The position numbers were made by a program, and so were the translations under genes. Shown here one piece after another: positions 1 through 7,913 of a DNA stretch of 64,000 bases. Under the pieces are notes generated by a model, which was not told the origin of the DNA, did no database searches, and saw nothing but the letters and a program-made list of their open reading frames with translations. Each line of letters opens with the position of its first letter. The stretch's first letter is position 1. Origin of the DNA: Alphaproteobacteria bacterium. GTDB taxonomy: Bacteria; Pseudomonadota; Alphaproteobacteria; Micavibrionales; Micavibrionaceae. Location: NCBI GenBank assembly GCA_030427385.1, contig JAUHWR010000001.1:1302001-1366000 (forward strand), read 5' to 3'.

Positions 1-314
1 TTATTAAGTAAGTCACGACATGCAATCGCTTCATTAACACTCACGGCACCCACGGAAACAAGCCCACTCAAGACATATTCTATAGCATCAAAATCTGAAC
101 CATCCAATTCCACTGTTGCTGACTCCCAACGCTGTAGATCTCCCACGCTCAGGCCCTGTAATTCTGGCGTAGATAATATAACATCTGCTAATTTATCCCC
201 TGCCACTTCACGAATACCCGTAAACGCCTGTGCGAATGCTCTTGCATCGGTGGTTGCGTCCCAACGTGCTCTAAATTTAGGTGTTATCGACAAACCTTCT
301 GAAAATTCAGTCAT
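1..314 (-). CDS. Hypothetical protein, 3' end beyond window edge
   Basis: The frame is open from an ATG at 314 leftwards to the window edge, giving 104 visible residues and no stop. A GGAG lies 8 nt upstream of the ATG, which supports both the gene and the start. I recognise no family. The visible part is acidic, without signal peptide or membrane segment, and contains WDATTDARAF near residue 18 and LSVGDLQRWES near residue 61. It is divergent from the glyoxalase gene, with a 68 bp gap that must hold both promoters. Real gene likely, function unknown. Confidence 0.7.
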   Translation of the reverse strand, partial: MTEFSEGLSITPKFRARWDATTDARAFAQAFTGIREVAGDKLADVILSTPELQGLSVGDLQRWESATVELDGSDFDAIEYVLSGLVSVGAVSVNEAIACRDLLN

Positions 315-382
315 TGATATATCTCCTCTACTTTTTTATACATTTAAAGACGACGCTACTAATAAAAAAGGAATATATCAAT

Positions 383-841
383 ATGCATTATCTTCACACC
401 ATGGTTCGCATTCGCAGTATCGACGAATCACTTCATTTTTACTGTGGACTGCTAGGATTGGAGGAGCAATACCGCATAGAAAATGAAAAAGGGCGATTTA
501 CCCTGATTTTTCTGCGTGCGCCCGGTGATAAAAACAGCGCCGAAGCCACCAAATCCCCCCTGCTTGAACTCACCTATAATTGGCCCAAAGAAAATGATAA
601 AGACGAAGAATATAGCGTAGAAGGACGCGGTTTCGGTCATTTGGCGTATCGCGTTGATAATATTTATGATCTCTGCCAAAAACTAATGGACTCAGGAGTA
701 ACGATAAACCGTCCACCACGAGACGGACATATGGCTTTTATTAAATCACCTGATGGCATATCTATCGAGCTTATTCAAAAAGATGGCTCTCTTCCTGTTC
801 AGGAACCATGGGCATCCATGAAGAATAGCGGAAGCTGGTAA
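383..841 (+). CDS. gloA: Lactoylglutathione lyase (glyoxalase I)
   Basis: Glyoxalase I isomerises the hemithioacetal of methylglyoxal and glutathione to S-lactoylglutathione in the cytoplasm. The 152-residue product matches the single-domain bacterial enzyme. All four metal ligands are visible: His5 in MHYLHTMVRI, Glu in LLELTYNW, His in GFGHLAYRV and Glu in ISIELIQK. I chose the ATG at 383 because the protein family starts at MHYLHTM and AAAGGA lies about 10 nt upstream. The longer in-frame extension to 281 runs through an A+T-rich leader and has no such support. The gene is single. Confidence 0.95.
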   Translation: MHYLHTMVRIRSIDESLHFYCGLLGLEEQYRIENEKGRFTLIFLRAPGDKNSAEATKSPLLELTYNWPKENDKDEEYSVEGRGFGHLAYRVDNIYDLCQKLMDSGVTINRPPRDGHMAFIKSPDGISIELIQKDGSLPVQEPWASMKNSGSW

Positions 842-842
842 T

Positions 843-1724
843 CTATTTTTCTTTGCTTTTTGAGTTGAGATCAATCCTATAGGCCGCCTTTGGCGGCGGT
901 AAGGTTTCCATGCCGCCTAGTTTGTAAGTCATTGTTCTTAATTCATGACAAAGCTCTGCCCTGCTTTTTATGTGAGCAAATTTTTCATACGCAATAGCAT
1001 CACCAATGCGCACCCCAATAGTCCAACCTATTTTATCAGCAAGCTCTTTAAAAAACATTGCCAGCCTTAATGTTGGGGAAAAAAGACTGACTATTTGAAA
1101 TAAACGACTATTTTGTCCCTCAAAAAAAATTGGAACTATAGTTGCTTGAGAAGATTGCACCAGCCCTCCAATAAAAGTCTGCCACTCAGTGTCCTGCGCG
1201 ACCTTATCTTTCCAAGTCGGAATTGTGGACACGCCGCCAGCTGGAAATACCGCTATGGATCCGCCATTCTTAAGTATTTCACGCGCCGCCTTTCGAGTCG
1301 CAAGATTGGTTTTCAAAGCTTGCTCTGTACCGGAAAAATCAATTTCCAAAAGATTATCCTTAGTGGCATCCACTCGGCATAATACAGAATTGGTTAATAC
1401 CTTATAGTCCTCACGTACTTTTGCCATCATCATATTGATGATTAGGCCATCCAACACCCCATAAGGATGGTTGGCGACCACAACTAAAGGACCAGTTTTA
1501 GGTATTTCCTCTAATTTCTTACGATTATAATCTATCGTAAGATCTAACTTGCGAAGCGCCGCATCCCAAAAGGTTTCATGATCACGACGATTTTCTTGTT
1601 CATATTCATTATAGAGTCGCCAAATCTTCCACTTTCCGGTCATGCGTTCAATAAACATAATCATGCATTTCTGTATGTAATTATGATCATCAGATGCATA
1701 AGTGAATGATTTTTTATCTATCAT
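843..1724 (-). CDS. LPLAT-family lysophospholipid/glycerol acyltransferase
   Basis: Membrane-associated acyltransferase of the PlsC-like superfamily, 293 residues, expected to acylate a lysophospholipid, an ornithine-lipid precursor or a similar acceptor. Motif I is NHPYGVLDG (His and Asp five residues apart, as in the hemolysin/OlsA-GlsA branch, rather than the HX4D of classic PlsC). Motif III is FPAGGVST. AGGAA just upstream of the ATG at 1724 supports the start. It is convergent with gloA, with 1 bp between the stops. The acceptor cannot be told from sequence. Confidence 0.8.
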   Translation of the reverse strand: MIDKKSFTYASDDHNYIQKCMIMFIERMTGKWKIWRLYNEYEQENRRDHETFWDAALRKLDLTIDYNRKKLEEIPKTGPLVVVANHPYGVLDGLIINMMMAKVREDYKVLTNSVLCRVDATKDNLLEIDFSGTEQALKTNLATRKAAREILKNGGSIAVFPAGGVSTIPTWKDKVAQDTEWQTFIGGLVQSSQATIVPIFFEGQNSRLFQIVSLFSPTLRLAMFFKELADKIGWTIGVRIGDAIAYEKFAHIKSRAELCHELRTMTYKLGGMETLPPPKAAYRIDLNSKSKEK

Positions 1725-1784
1725 ATTCCTATTATATCTTAATTCACGAACTTTCTACAAAACTCATATAGACAGGTTAGTTGA

Positions 1785-2168
1785 TCAGTGCGCTAATAAT
1801 AAAAAGCCGCCATTTATACAGAATAAAACAGTGGCAAGAAGCAAAATACGGCAAGATTTTTTCTTTTTACCGTCACATGGCTCGTGAACGCATCCGGTGT
1901 TATGGCAATCGATATATTCACTTATAATATGCAATGTCCACCCTAAGAATAAGACAACTCCTGAAAAAATCATGATTGGAAGCTCATAGACGTGGAGAAC
2001 CTCATGTAAATCTGACATGCCTGTGGGTAAAAACGCCGTAACGCCAAACCCGACTAATACGTTAAAAACACTGAAAGCTAGAGGGATTCCACAACAAAAA
2101 ATATGGCTGAGTCCCGAAAGTAAAACCGTCACAGAGAGAATTGATTGTATTTTTTGCATGTGCTTCAT
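1785..2168 (-). CDS. Small integral membrane protein with a CCG motif
   Basis: A 127-residue hydrophobic protein with about three to four predicted membrane segments. A double cysteine, SHIFCCGIPLAF, sits in the first segment, and a Cys/His-rich loop (DCHNTGCVHEPC) precedes the last one. The layout recalls small metal-handling membrane proteins such as MerC, but similarity is only by eye. I chose the ATG at 2168. A TTG at 2183 would add five residues, and neither start has a clear ribosome binding site. Metal binding is inference. Confidence 0.65.
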   Translation of the reverse strand: MKHMQKIQSILSVTVLLSGLSHIFCCGIPLAFSVFNVLVGFGVTAFLPTGMSDLHEVLHVYELPIMIFSGVVLFLGWTLHIISEYIDCHNTGCVHEPCDGKKKKSCRILLLATVLFCINGGFLLLAH

Positions 2169-2208
2169 TAGCTTTTTTAGCAAAAAAAATCAATCAAATT
2201 AAATTGAT

Positions 2209-2403
2209 CTACTCTGATAAAGTTACATTACGTCCTGCAAAAAAGAAAAAATCAGGGCTTATTGCCAACGCGCGAAGATTATCTTTATACTTATCTCGAA
2301 AGCGATGAAGGGCCAAAAAACGCCCTAACATAATCGCCGCTTGGTTATCCCACTTATTATCATTGGCAAAAACAGTTTCATAATGAAAAAAACCTGAGTC
2401 CAT
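2209..2403 (-). CDS. Small hypothetical protein, possibly leaderless
   Basis: A 64-residue frame starting at the ATG at 2403 (MDSGFFHYE). It contains NDNKWDNQAAIMLGRFLALHR and ends in NVTLSE; no family is recognised. There is no ribosome binding site. Instead an extended -10, TGCTATAAT, ends 6 nt before the ATG, and TTGGCA lies 19 nt further upstream. Transcription would begin at or next to the start codon. It is divergent from nuoA. It could still be a chance frame. Confidence 0.45.
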   Translation of the reverse strand: MDSGFFHYETVFANDNKWDNQAAIMLGRFLALHRFRDKYKDNLRALAISPDFFFFAGRNVTLSE

Positions 2404-2460
2404 GTAATTATTATAGCATAAAGACCTTTTCTCCTGCCAATAAAACAAGTATAAAAAAAT

Positions 2461-2832
2461 ATGGCTGAAAATGAGTTCCTTCTTGAATACTTGCCCATTC
2501 TGGTTTTCCTGATAATTGCATCCGGCCTATCGGTTGTAATGATTATGGCATCCCTTATTGCGGGAAAGCAAAAACCCGATAAAAACAAACTTGCTGCCTA
2601 TGAGTGCGGTTTTGATGCCTTTGAGGATGCAAGAGGGCGATTCGATGTTCGCTTTTATTTAGTTGCCATTCTATTTATCATTTTCGATTTAGAAATCGCG
2701 TTTTTATTTCCTTGGGCAATTACTCTTGGTGATATCGGCGTTTACGGCTTTGCCTCTATGATGATATTTCTGGGCGTCTTAACGATAGGCTTTATATATG
2801 AATGGAATAAAGGAGCCTTGGACTGGGAATAA
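2461..2832 (+). CDS. nuoA: NADH-quinone oxidoreductase subunit A
   Basis: Membrane subunit of respiratory complex I, 123 residues with three membrane helices (about 8-33, 64-85, 92-115). The conserved YECGFDAF loop after helix 1 and [20 protein letters not shown] identify it. It starts the nuo block and is followed by nuoB after 19 bp. No Shine-Dalgarno is visible. TATAAA ends 5 nt before the ATG, so the message may be leaderless or nearly so. Confidence 0.97.
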   Translation: MAENEFLLEYLPILVFLIIASGLSVVMIMASLIAGKQKPDKNKLAAYECGFDAFEDARGRFDVRFYLVAILFIIFDLEIAFLFPWAITLGDIGVYGFASMMIFLGVLTIGFIYEWNKGALDWE

Positions 2833-2851
2833 TAACCTGCAAGTATATACT

Positions 2852-3427
2852 ATGACACATGACCGCAAAAATATTATAGCCCCTGATTATGCTTTCCAAA
2901 CGGATGTGCCGTCTTTAAGACCAGAGAATCAAGATGTCGTTCCTGCCGCGCTATCAAAGCATGTGGGTGAAAAAGGCTTTCTGTTAACGTCCGCTGATAA
3001 TTTATTTGATTGGGCCAGAACAGGGTCACTTTGGCCAATGACTTTTGGCCTGGCATGCTGCGCTGTGGAAATGATCCACTCTTATATGAGCCGTTATGAT
3101 CTTGACCGTTTCGGCATGATCCCGCGCCCGTCTCCGCGTCAATCCGATGTGATGATTGTGGCGGGAACCCTGACCAATAAAATGGCTCCCGCGCTACGCC
3201 GCGTCTATGATCAAATGCCTGAGCCGCGCTGGGTCATCTCCATGGGATCCTGCGCCAATGGCGGCGGCTATTATCACTATAGTTATTCCGTTGTGCGCGG
3301 CTGTGACCGCATTGTTCCCGTTGATATTTATGTCCCTGGCTGTCCGCCCACCGCAGAAGCATTGGTATATGGCCTATTACAGCTTCAGAAAAAAATTCAG
3401 CGCGAAGATACGCGTATAGCGAGATAG
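2852..3427 (+). CDS. nuoB: NADH-quinone oxidoreductase subunit B
   Basis: Peripheral-arm subunit of complex I that binds the terminal 4Fe-4S cluster N2 next to the quinone site. Ligand cysteines are visible in [22 protein letters not shown] and [14 protein letters not shown]. The start at 2852 (MTHDRKN) gives 191 residues, the normal bacterial length; an upstream GTG-type extension would overlap nuoA. It is followed 7 bp later by an unrelated Tat-signal gene instead of nuoC. Confidence 0.97.
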   Translation: MTHDRKNIIAPDYAFQTDVPSLRPENQDVVPAALSKHVGEKGFLLTSADNLFDWARTGSLWPMTFGLACCAVEMIHSYMSRYDLDRFGMIPRPSPRQSDVMIVAGTLTNKMAPALRRVYDQMPEPRWVISMGSCANGGGYYHYSYSVVRGCDRIVPVDIYVPGCPPTAEALVYGLLQLQKKIQREDTRIAR

Positions 3428-3434
3428 TTATATA

Positions 3435-4079
3435 ATGAGAGAATATAACAGAAGAGATTTCTTATTAGGAGCTAGTTCTTTACTTGCAATTTCATCAAAT
3501 CCTGCCTTCACGCAAACCTCATCAATTATAGAAGAGCCCCAAACGACACAAGAATTATACGAGCTCTTTATAAAGCTTGCAGATGGAGAATTGAATGAAG
3601 AATCTTTTTCTCATTTAAGCGATGAATATAAAACAAAATTGGCCAAATCTCTTCACATAATTAGCATGACAAATGCAATGCAAATTGCATACTCTCATGT
3701 CGCACTTGAGGAGCAAGGTATTCACAATCAAGGATATGTCCAATACTATATGCGCGATCCACGATATATGCACGGCTACGCGAATGGACTATATACAAAT
3801 CAGACTGCCTTTGATGATAATGAACGCAATATGGGAGAGCCATATAATACTGCTATACAAGAAACTGGGAAATTATTGATGGATACCATTAATGAAAGCG
3901 GTAAAATTACTAATCCAGATCGGGTAGAAGAAATAACAGATAAAATTCTTAAAGAAAAAGTCTTTACGGCAGGAGAGAATATTTCAACTCGAATTAATCT
4001 ACTATTAGGACAAGACCCGAACCTCTCCCCCATTTTACCTAACTCGCTATCTACACAAACTCCAACGATAGATCTTTAG
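3435..4079 (+). CDS. Tat-exported protein of unknown function inserted in nuo operon
   Basis: A 214-residue protein whose N-terminus carries a twin-arginine motif, NRRDFLLG, followed by a hydrophobic stretch and a likely cleavage site near AFTQT, around residue 27. The mature part is acidic and probably helical and I recognise no family. The segment MRDPRYMHGYANGLY near residue 105 is rich in aromatic residues. It lies 7 bp after nuoB and 52 bp before nuoC on the same strand, so it is probably co-transcribed with complex I genes. Its codons look more A+T-rich than the flanking nuo genes, which suggests late insertion. Function cannot be inferred. Confidence 0.8.
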   Translation: MREYNRRDFLLGASSLLAISSNPAFTQTSSIIEEPQTTQELYELFIKLADGELNEESFSHLSDEYKTKLAKSLHIISMTNAMQIAYSHVALEEQGIHNQGYVQYYMRDPRYMHGYANGLYTNQTAFDDNERNMGEPYNTAIQETGKLLMDTINESGKITNPDRVEEITDKILKEKVFTAGENISTRINLLLGQDPNLSPILPNSLSTQTPTIDL

Positions 4080-4131
4080 AATAAATATAATTTTCCTTGG
4101 TGAGTTTTTGCCTTAATGATAATAATAACCT

Positions 4132-4800
4132 ATGTCGAACGAACAACTTAACGATCTAGCTGAGCATATTCAGGAACATTTAGAAGGTAAGGTCTTATCT
4201 TATTATCTTGATGAATATAAACACGCAGAATCTGAAATCGTATTATTGGTGGATAAGAATTTCATTAATGATGTTCTACGCTTTCTACGCGATGATCCTG
4301 ATTGTAAATTTGAAATGTTGCTAGATATTACAGCCCTTGATCATCCCTCCCGCCCATCTGCGCGTTTTGATGTGGTTTATCACCTTCTGTCTATGTCACA
4401 AAATAACCGTTTACGTATCAAAGTGCCTGTTAAAGAAGATGACAGCATTAATTCAGCTATAGAAACCTACGTAACCGCAGGATGGTTTGAACGGGAAGTA
4501 TGGGATATGTTCGGCATTCCTTTTGCAGGAAACCCCGATATGCGCCGTATTTTGACAGATTATGGCTTTGAAGGCCATCCGCTACGTAAGGACTTCCCCC
4601 TTACGGGATATGTAGAAGTGCGTTATGACGATGAATTAAAACGTGTTGTTTATGAACCCGTTACTTTACAACAGGACTTTCGTGTTTTTGATAATCTCTC
4701 GCCTTGGGAAGGCATGACAGATGTCATGCTGCCCGGTGATGAAAAGGCCGTAAAACCAAAGTTTTCCGGTGAAAAGCCGACCACTTTATTGAGCAAATAA
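4132..4800 (+). CDS. nuoC: NADH-quinone oxidoreductase subunit C
   Basis: Hydrophilic 30-kDa-type subunit of complex I, 222 residues, not fused to NuoD. The family signature ERxxWDMFGIxF is present as [11 protein letters not shown], followed by the usual [19 protein letters not shown]. The usual His after it (GHPD) is Asn here (GNPD). No strong ribosome binding site is visible; TAATAATAACCT precedes the ATG. nuoD follows after 14 bp. Confidence 0.96.
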   Translation: MSNEQLNDLAEHIQEHLEGKVLSYYLDEYKHAESEIVLLVDKNFINDVLRFLRDDPDCKFEMLLDITALDHPSRPSARFDVVYHLLSMSQNNRLRIKVPVKEDDSINSAIETYVTAGWFEREVWDMFGIPFAGNPDMRRILTDYGFEGHPLRKDFPLTGYVEVRYDDELKRVVYEPVTLQQDFRVFDNLSPWEGMTDVMLPGDEKAVKPKFSGEKPTTLLSK

Positions 4801-4814
4801 ACTTGTAATATACT

Positions 4815-6020
4815 ATGAAACAAAATTTAAAACCTCTCGCTGACGAAACTCAAATTAAGCCCTATACAATGAATTTCGGCCCGCAGCACCCCGCCGCGCA
4901 CGGCGTACTGCGCCTTGTATTGGAAATGGACGGCGAGGTTGTTGAACGCGCAGATCCTCATATCGGTTTACTTCACCGCGGCACTGAAAAATTAATTGAA
5001 TATAAAACATATACTCAAGCAACGCCCTACTTTGATCGTCTGGACTATGTTGCGCCGATGAATCAAGAACATGCCTTTGCGCTTGCCGTTGAAAAATTAC
5101 TTGGCATTCAAGCCCCACCACGCGCTCAGGCTATCCGCGTTTTATTTTGTGAAGTCACTCGTATATTAAATCATTTATTAAATGTGACAACATATGCACT
5201 TGATGTTGGCGCTATAACACCTGCACTTTGGGCGTTTGAAGAGCGTGAAAAAGGCATGGAATTCTATGACCGTGTTTGCGGCGCGCGCCTACATGCCAAT
5301 TATTTCCGCCCCGGCGGCGTGGCAATGGATATGCCCGCAGGATTAGCCGAAGATATTTTGGATTGGGCAGAGAACTCAGTCCCCAAAGTTATCGCCGACC
5401 TTGAATCTCTTCTAACTGACAATAGAATATTTAAACAACGTACTGTTGATATCGGCGTTGCCACGAAAGAAGAGGCTTTTGAGTGGGGTTTTACCGGTCC
5501 AATGTTGCGCGCATCCGGTGTCGCGTGGGATTTACGTAAAAACCAACCTTATGATGGTTATGAACAATATGATTTTGATATTCCTATAGGTAAGACAGGT
5601 GATTGCTATGCGCGCTATCTGGTGCGCATGCAAGAGATGTACGAATCAATTAAAATTATACGCCAAGCCATTGAAAAAATGCCCAAGGGCCCAGTTAAAG
5701 TTGATGATCGCAAAGTATCCCCGCCCTCTAGAGCGGAAATGAAATCATCCATGGAGGCGATGATCCACCATTTTAAATTATTCACTGAGGGGTACCACGT
5801 TCCCGCTGGCGAAACTTATGCCGCCGTGGAGGCCCCAAAGGGAGAATTTGGCGTCTATCTGGTCGCGAATGGTACGAACCGACCCGAACGCTGCCGTATC
5901 CGCGCCCCAGGATTTGCCCATTTACAAGCTTTGGACTTTCTATCAAAGGGGCATCAACTTGCCGATACCGTCTCCATCATCGGATCGATGGATATTGTGT
6001 TCGGTGAAATTGACAGATAA
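4815..6020 (+). CDS. nuoD: NADH-quinone oxidoreductase subunit D
   Basis: The 49-kDa-type subunit that with NuoB forms the quinone pocket; 401 residues, family length. Signatures are [15 protein letters not shown] near the N-terminus, [12 protein letters not shown], and the C-terminal DIVFGEIDR. It is the last nuo gene here. Ordinarily nuoE, F, G and the membrane subunits follow, but thyA follows instead, so the operon has been split. Confidence 0.97.
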   Translation: MKQNLKPLADETQIKPYTMNFGPQHPAAHGVLRLVLEMDGEVVERADPHIGLLHRGTEKLIEYKTYTQATPYFDRLDYVAPMNQEHAFALAVEKLLGIQAPPRAQAIRVLFCEVTRILNHLLNVTTYALDVGAITPALWAFEEREKGMEFYDRVCGARLHANYFRPGGVAMDMPAGLAEDILDWAENSVPKVIADLESLLTDNRIFKQRTVDIGVATKEEAFEWGFTGPMLRASGVAWDLRKNQPYDGYEQYDFDIPIGKTGDCYARYLVRMQEMYESIKIIRQAIEKMPKGPVKVDDRKVSPPSRAEMKSSMEAMIHHFKLFTEGYHVPAGETYAAVEAPKGEFGVYLVANGTNRPERCRIRAPGFAHLQALDFLSKGHQLADTVSIIGSMDIVFGEIDR

Positions 6021-6032
6021 ACTCAATGCCTC

Positions 6033-6070
6033 TTCTAAGACTGCCGGTTTGCTTAGAATTTTGATATAAT
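6033..6070 (+). promoter_or_regulatory. Weak hairpin after nuoD and extended -10 for thyA-folA
   Basis: A 7 bp inverted repeat (TTCTAAG at 6033-6039, CTTAGAA at 6052-6058) with a 12 nt loop is followed by TTTTG, a weak terminator-like element. Overlapping its end is TGATATAAT (6062-6070), an extended -10 box that could drive thyA, whose ATG is at 6111 behind AAAGGATC. No convincing -35 is seen. Confidence 0.45.
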
Positions 6071-6110
6071 TAAAGAAAGAATCACATCGGAACGAAAAAA
6101 GGATCAAGAG

Positions 6111-6905
6111 ATGAAACAATATCTGGATTTAATGAAGCATGTTTATGAGAACGGGGAAATTCATGAAGATCGGACAGGTGTAGGACGCAAATCTGTCTTT
6201 GGATATCAAATGCGCTTCGATCTGCAAAAAGGATTTCCCTGCGTTACCACGAAGAAACTGCACCTTAAATCTATAATTCATGAATTGATATGGTTTTTGT
6301 CGGGTGATACCAACATTGGCTACTTAAAAGAAAACGGTGTACGGATTTGGGATGAATGGGCCGATGAAAATGGTGATTTGGGCCCGGTATACGGAAAGCA
6401 ATGGCGTTCATGGCCAACGGCAGATGGGCGCACGATTGATCAAATTTCCAATGTGATCCATTCCATTAAAACCAACCCACATTCAACCCGCCATATCGTC
6501 AGTGGATGGAATGTGGCAGATGTTGGAAAAATGGCGATCCCCCCCTGTCATACATTGTTCCAGTTTTATGTGATTAAGGGCACGCTTTCCTGTCAGTTAT
6601 ATCAACGTAGCGCCGATATATTCCTCGGCGTGCCGTTTAATATTGCGTCTTATGCTTTGCTCACCATGATGATCGCGCAAGTTTGCGGATTAAAGCCCGG
6701 TGAATTTGTACATACCTTTGGCGATGCGCATCTTTATACTAATCATCTGGAGCAAGCCAAAGAGCAATTATCTCGCGATCCGTTGCCATTGCCGGAAATG
6801 CACTTAAATCCACATGTGGATAATATCTTTGATTTTAAATTCGATGATTTTGAGCTGATTGGCTATGAAGCCCACGCCCATATCAAGGCACCGATTGCGG
6901 TATGA
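6111..6905 (+). CDS. thyA: Thymidylate synthase
   Basis: Converts dUMP to dTMP using methylene-tetrahydrofolate and releases dihydrofolate. At 264 residues it has the length of the classical ThyA. The catalytic cysteine is visible in [12 protein letters not shown], with [11 protein letters not shown] near the N-terminus and [18 protein letters not shown] after it. AAAGGATCAAGAG precedes the ATG. It overlaps folA by 4 bp (ATGA), consistent with translational coupling to the enzyme that recycles its product. Confidence 0.97.
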   Translation: MKQYLDLMKHVYENGEIHEDRTGVGRKSVFGYQMRFDLQKGFPCVTTKKLHLKSIIHELIWFLSGDTNIGYLKENGVRIWDEWADENGDLGPVYGKQWRSWPTADGRTIDQISNVIHSIKTNPHSTRHIVSGWNVADVGKMAIPPCHTLFQFYVIKGTLSCQLYQRSADIFLGVPFNIASYALLTMMIAQVCGLKPGEFVHTFGDAHLYTNHLEQAKEQLSRDPLPLPEMHLNPHVDNIFDFKFDDFELIGYEAHAHIKAPIAV

Positions 6906-7426
6906 TTGATACTACAGTTTCCATCATTGTTGCCGCGTCTAAAAATAATTGTATCGGGCGGGATAATGATTTGCTTTGGCGTATTCCTGGAGATTTAAAG
7001 CGTTTGAAAGAAATCACCATGGGGAAACCGCTCGTGATGGGACGCAAAACACATGAAAGCGTTTCAAATCGGCGTGATGGTCACCCATTACCAGGCCGCG
7101 TTCATTTTGCGATCAGCCGCACGATGGCGCAACCGGACATTGACGGAATTTTTGTTTGCCGCTCATTGGATCAGGCCATAAAAGATGCAGAAACTTATGC
7201 ACAGTCCCATGGGCAGAATGAAATCATCATTTTTGGCGGGGCAGAGATTTATAAGCAAGCCCTACCCTATACAGATAAAATATATCTGACCCGTATTCAT
7301 GAAAGTGCAGAAGGCGATGCATTTTTTCCAAAAATCGCCCCCGAGGAATGGACTGAGGTTTCAAAAGAAGATCACAAAACAGAAGACGGATTAGAATATA
7401 GCTATGTGTATTTAGAAAAAAAATGA
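6902..7426 (+). CDS. folA: Dihydrofolate reductase
   Basis: Reduces dihydrofolate to tetrahydrofolate with NADPH. The 174-residue protein shows [20 protein letters not shown] (substrate and cofactor site, active-site acid Asp in NDLLW), GRKTHESV and the Gly-rich [13 protein letters not shown] with YLTRIH after it. It overlaps thyA by 4 bp and the pair forms the usual dTMP-synthesis operon. The gene stops 1 bp before the convergent Phd-like gene. Confidence 0.96.
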   Translation: MIDTTVSIIVAASKNNCIGRDNDLLWRIPGDLKRLKEITMGKPLVMGRKTHESVSNRRDGHPLPGRVHFAISRTMAQPDIDGIFVCRSLDQAIKDAETYAQSHGQNEIIIFGGAEIYKQALPYTDKIYLTRIHESAEGDAFFPKIAPEEWTEVSKEDHKTEDGLEYSYVYLEKK

Positions 7427-7427
7427 A

Positions 7428-7859
7428 TTATCTTTGAGCTGCTAATTCTTCTACGTAAGATCCAAAACACTCATAAAAAATAAATAGTGCTTCTTCTCTA
7501 TTTTCATCTGTAAGCGAGCCATCAAATAAACCCGTGTCTTCAACAAATTGACCCAATACTGCATCTGCTACATCAAGAACATTAGCTTGTTTTTCACTTA
7601 TAATACAACCAAATGGTTTTCCATGTTTTGTAATTGTATGAACTTGATGTCGATCATGCGCCGCATCTAATATGCTAGCCAGATTTTTTCTTGAGTCGGC
7701 AACACTTGAGAATGTAGGTTCTAAGCCTGCCCCTTGCCTAATCTCTCGAATTTCCTGTAAAGGCTTCAAAACGGCACACGCCCAAACCAATGCAAGTCCG
7801 GCGAAATCTGCACGATTCTGCTCCACATACTGGTCCGGATAAAAACATTGTTCAATCAT
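7428..7859 (-). CDS. Protein with a Phd/YefM antitoxin-like domain
   Basis: 143 residues. The middle (about 50-95) reads like a Phd/YefM antitoxin: VADSRKNLASILDAA, then TITKHGKPFGCIIS. The N-terminal 45 residues and the acidic C-terminal 45 residues are extra to the usual 80-residue antitoxin. AGGAGAG lies upstream of the ATG. No toxin gene (RelE, Doc or VapC type) is next to it, since its neighbours are folA and sucA. It could be an orphan antitoxin or a repurposed DNA-binding protein. Confidence 0.65.
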   Translation of the reverse strand: MIEQCFYPDQYVEQNRADFAGLALVWACAVLKPLQEIREIRQGAGLEPTFSSVADSRKNLASILDAAHDRHQVHTITKHGKPFGCIISEKQANVLDVADAVLGQFVEDTGLFDGSLTDENREEALFIFYECFGSYVEELAAQR

Positions 7860-7913
7860 AACACTCTCCTTTTTTATTTTCTTACTTTACCCTCATATTA
7901 TATGTCAACTAAA

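Noticed and set aside
7428-7859. Toxin-antitoxin locus
   Set aside because: Only an antitoxin-like domain is seen; neither neighbour is a toxin.
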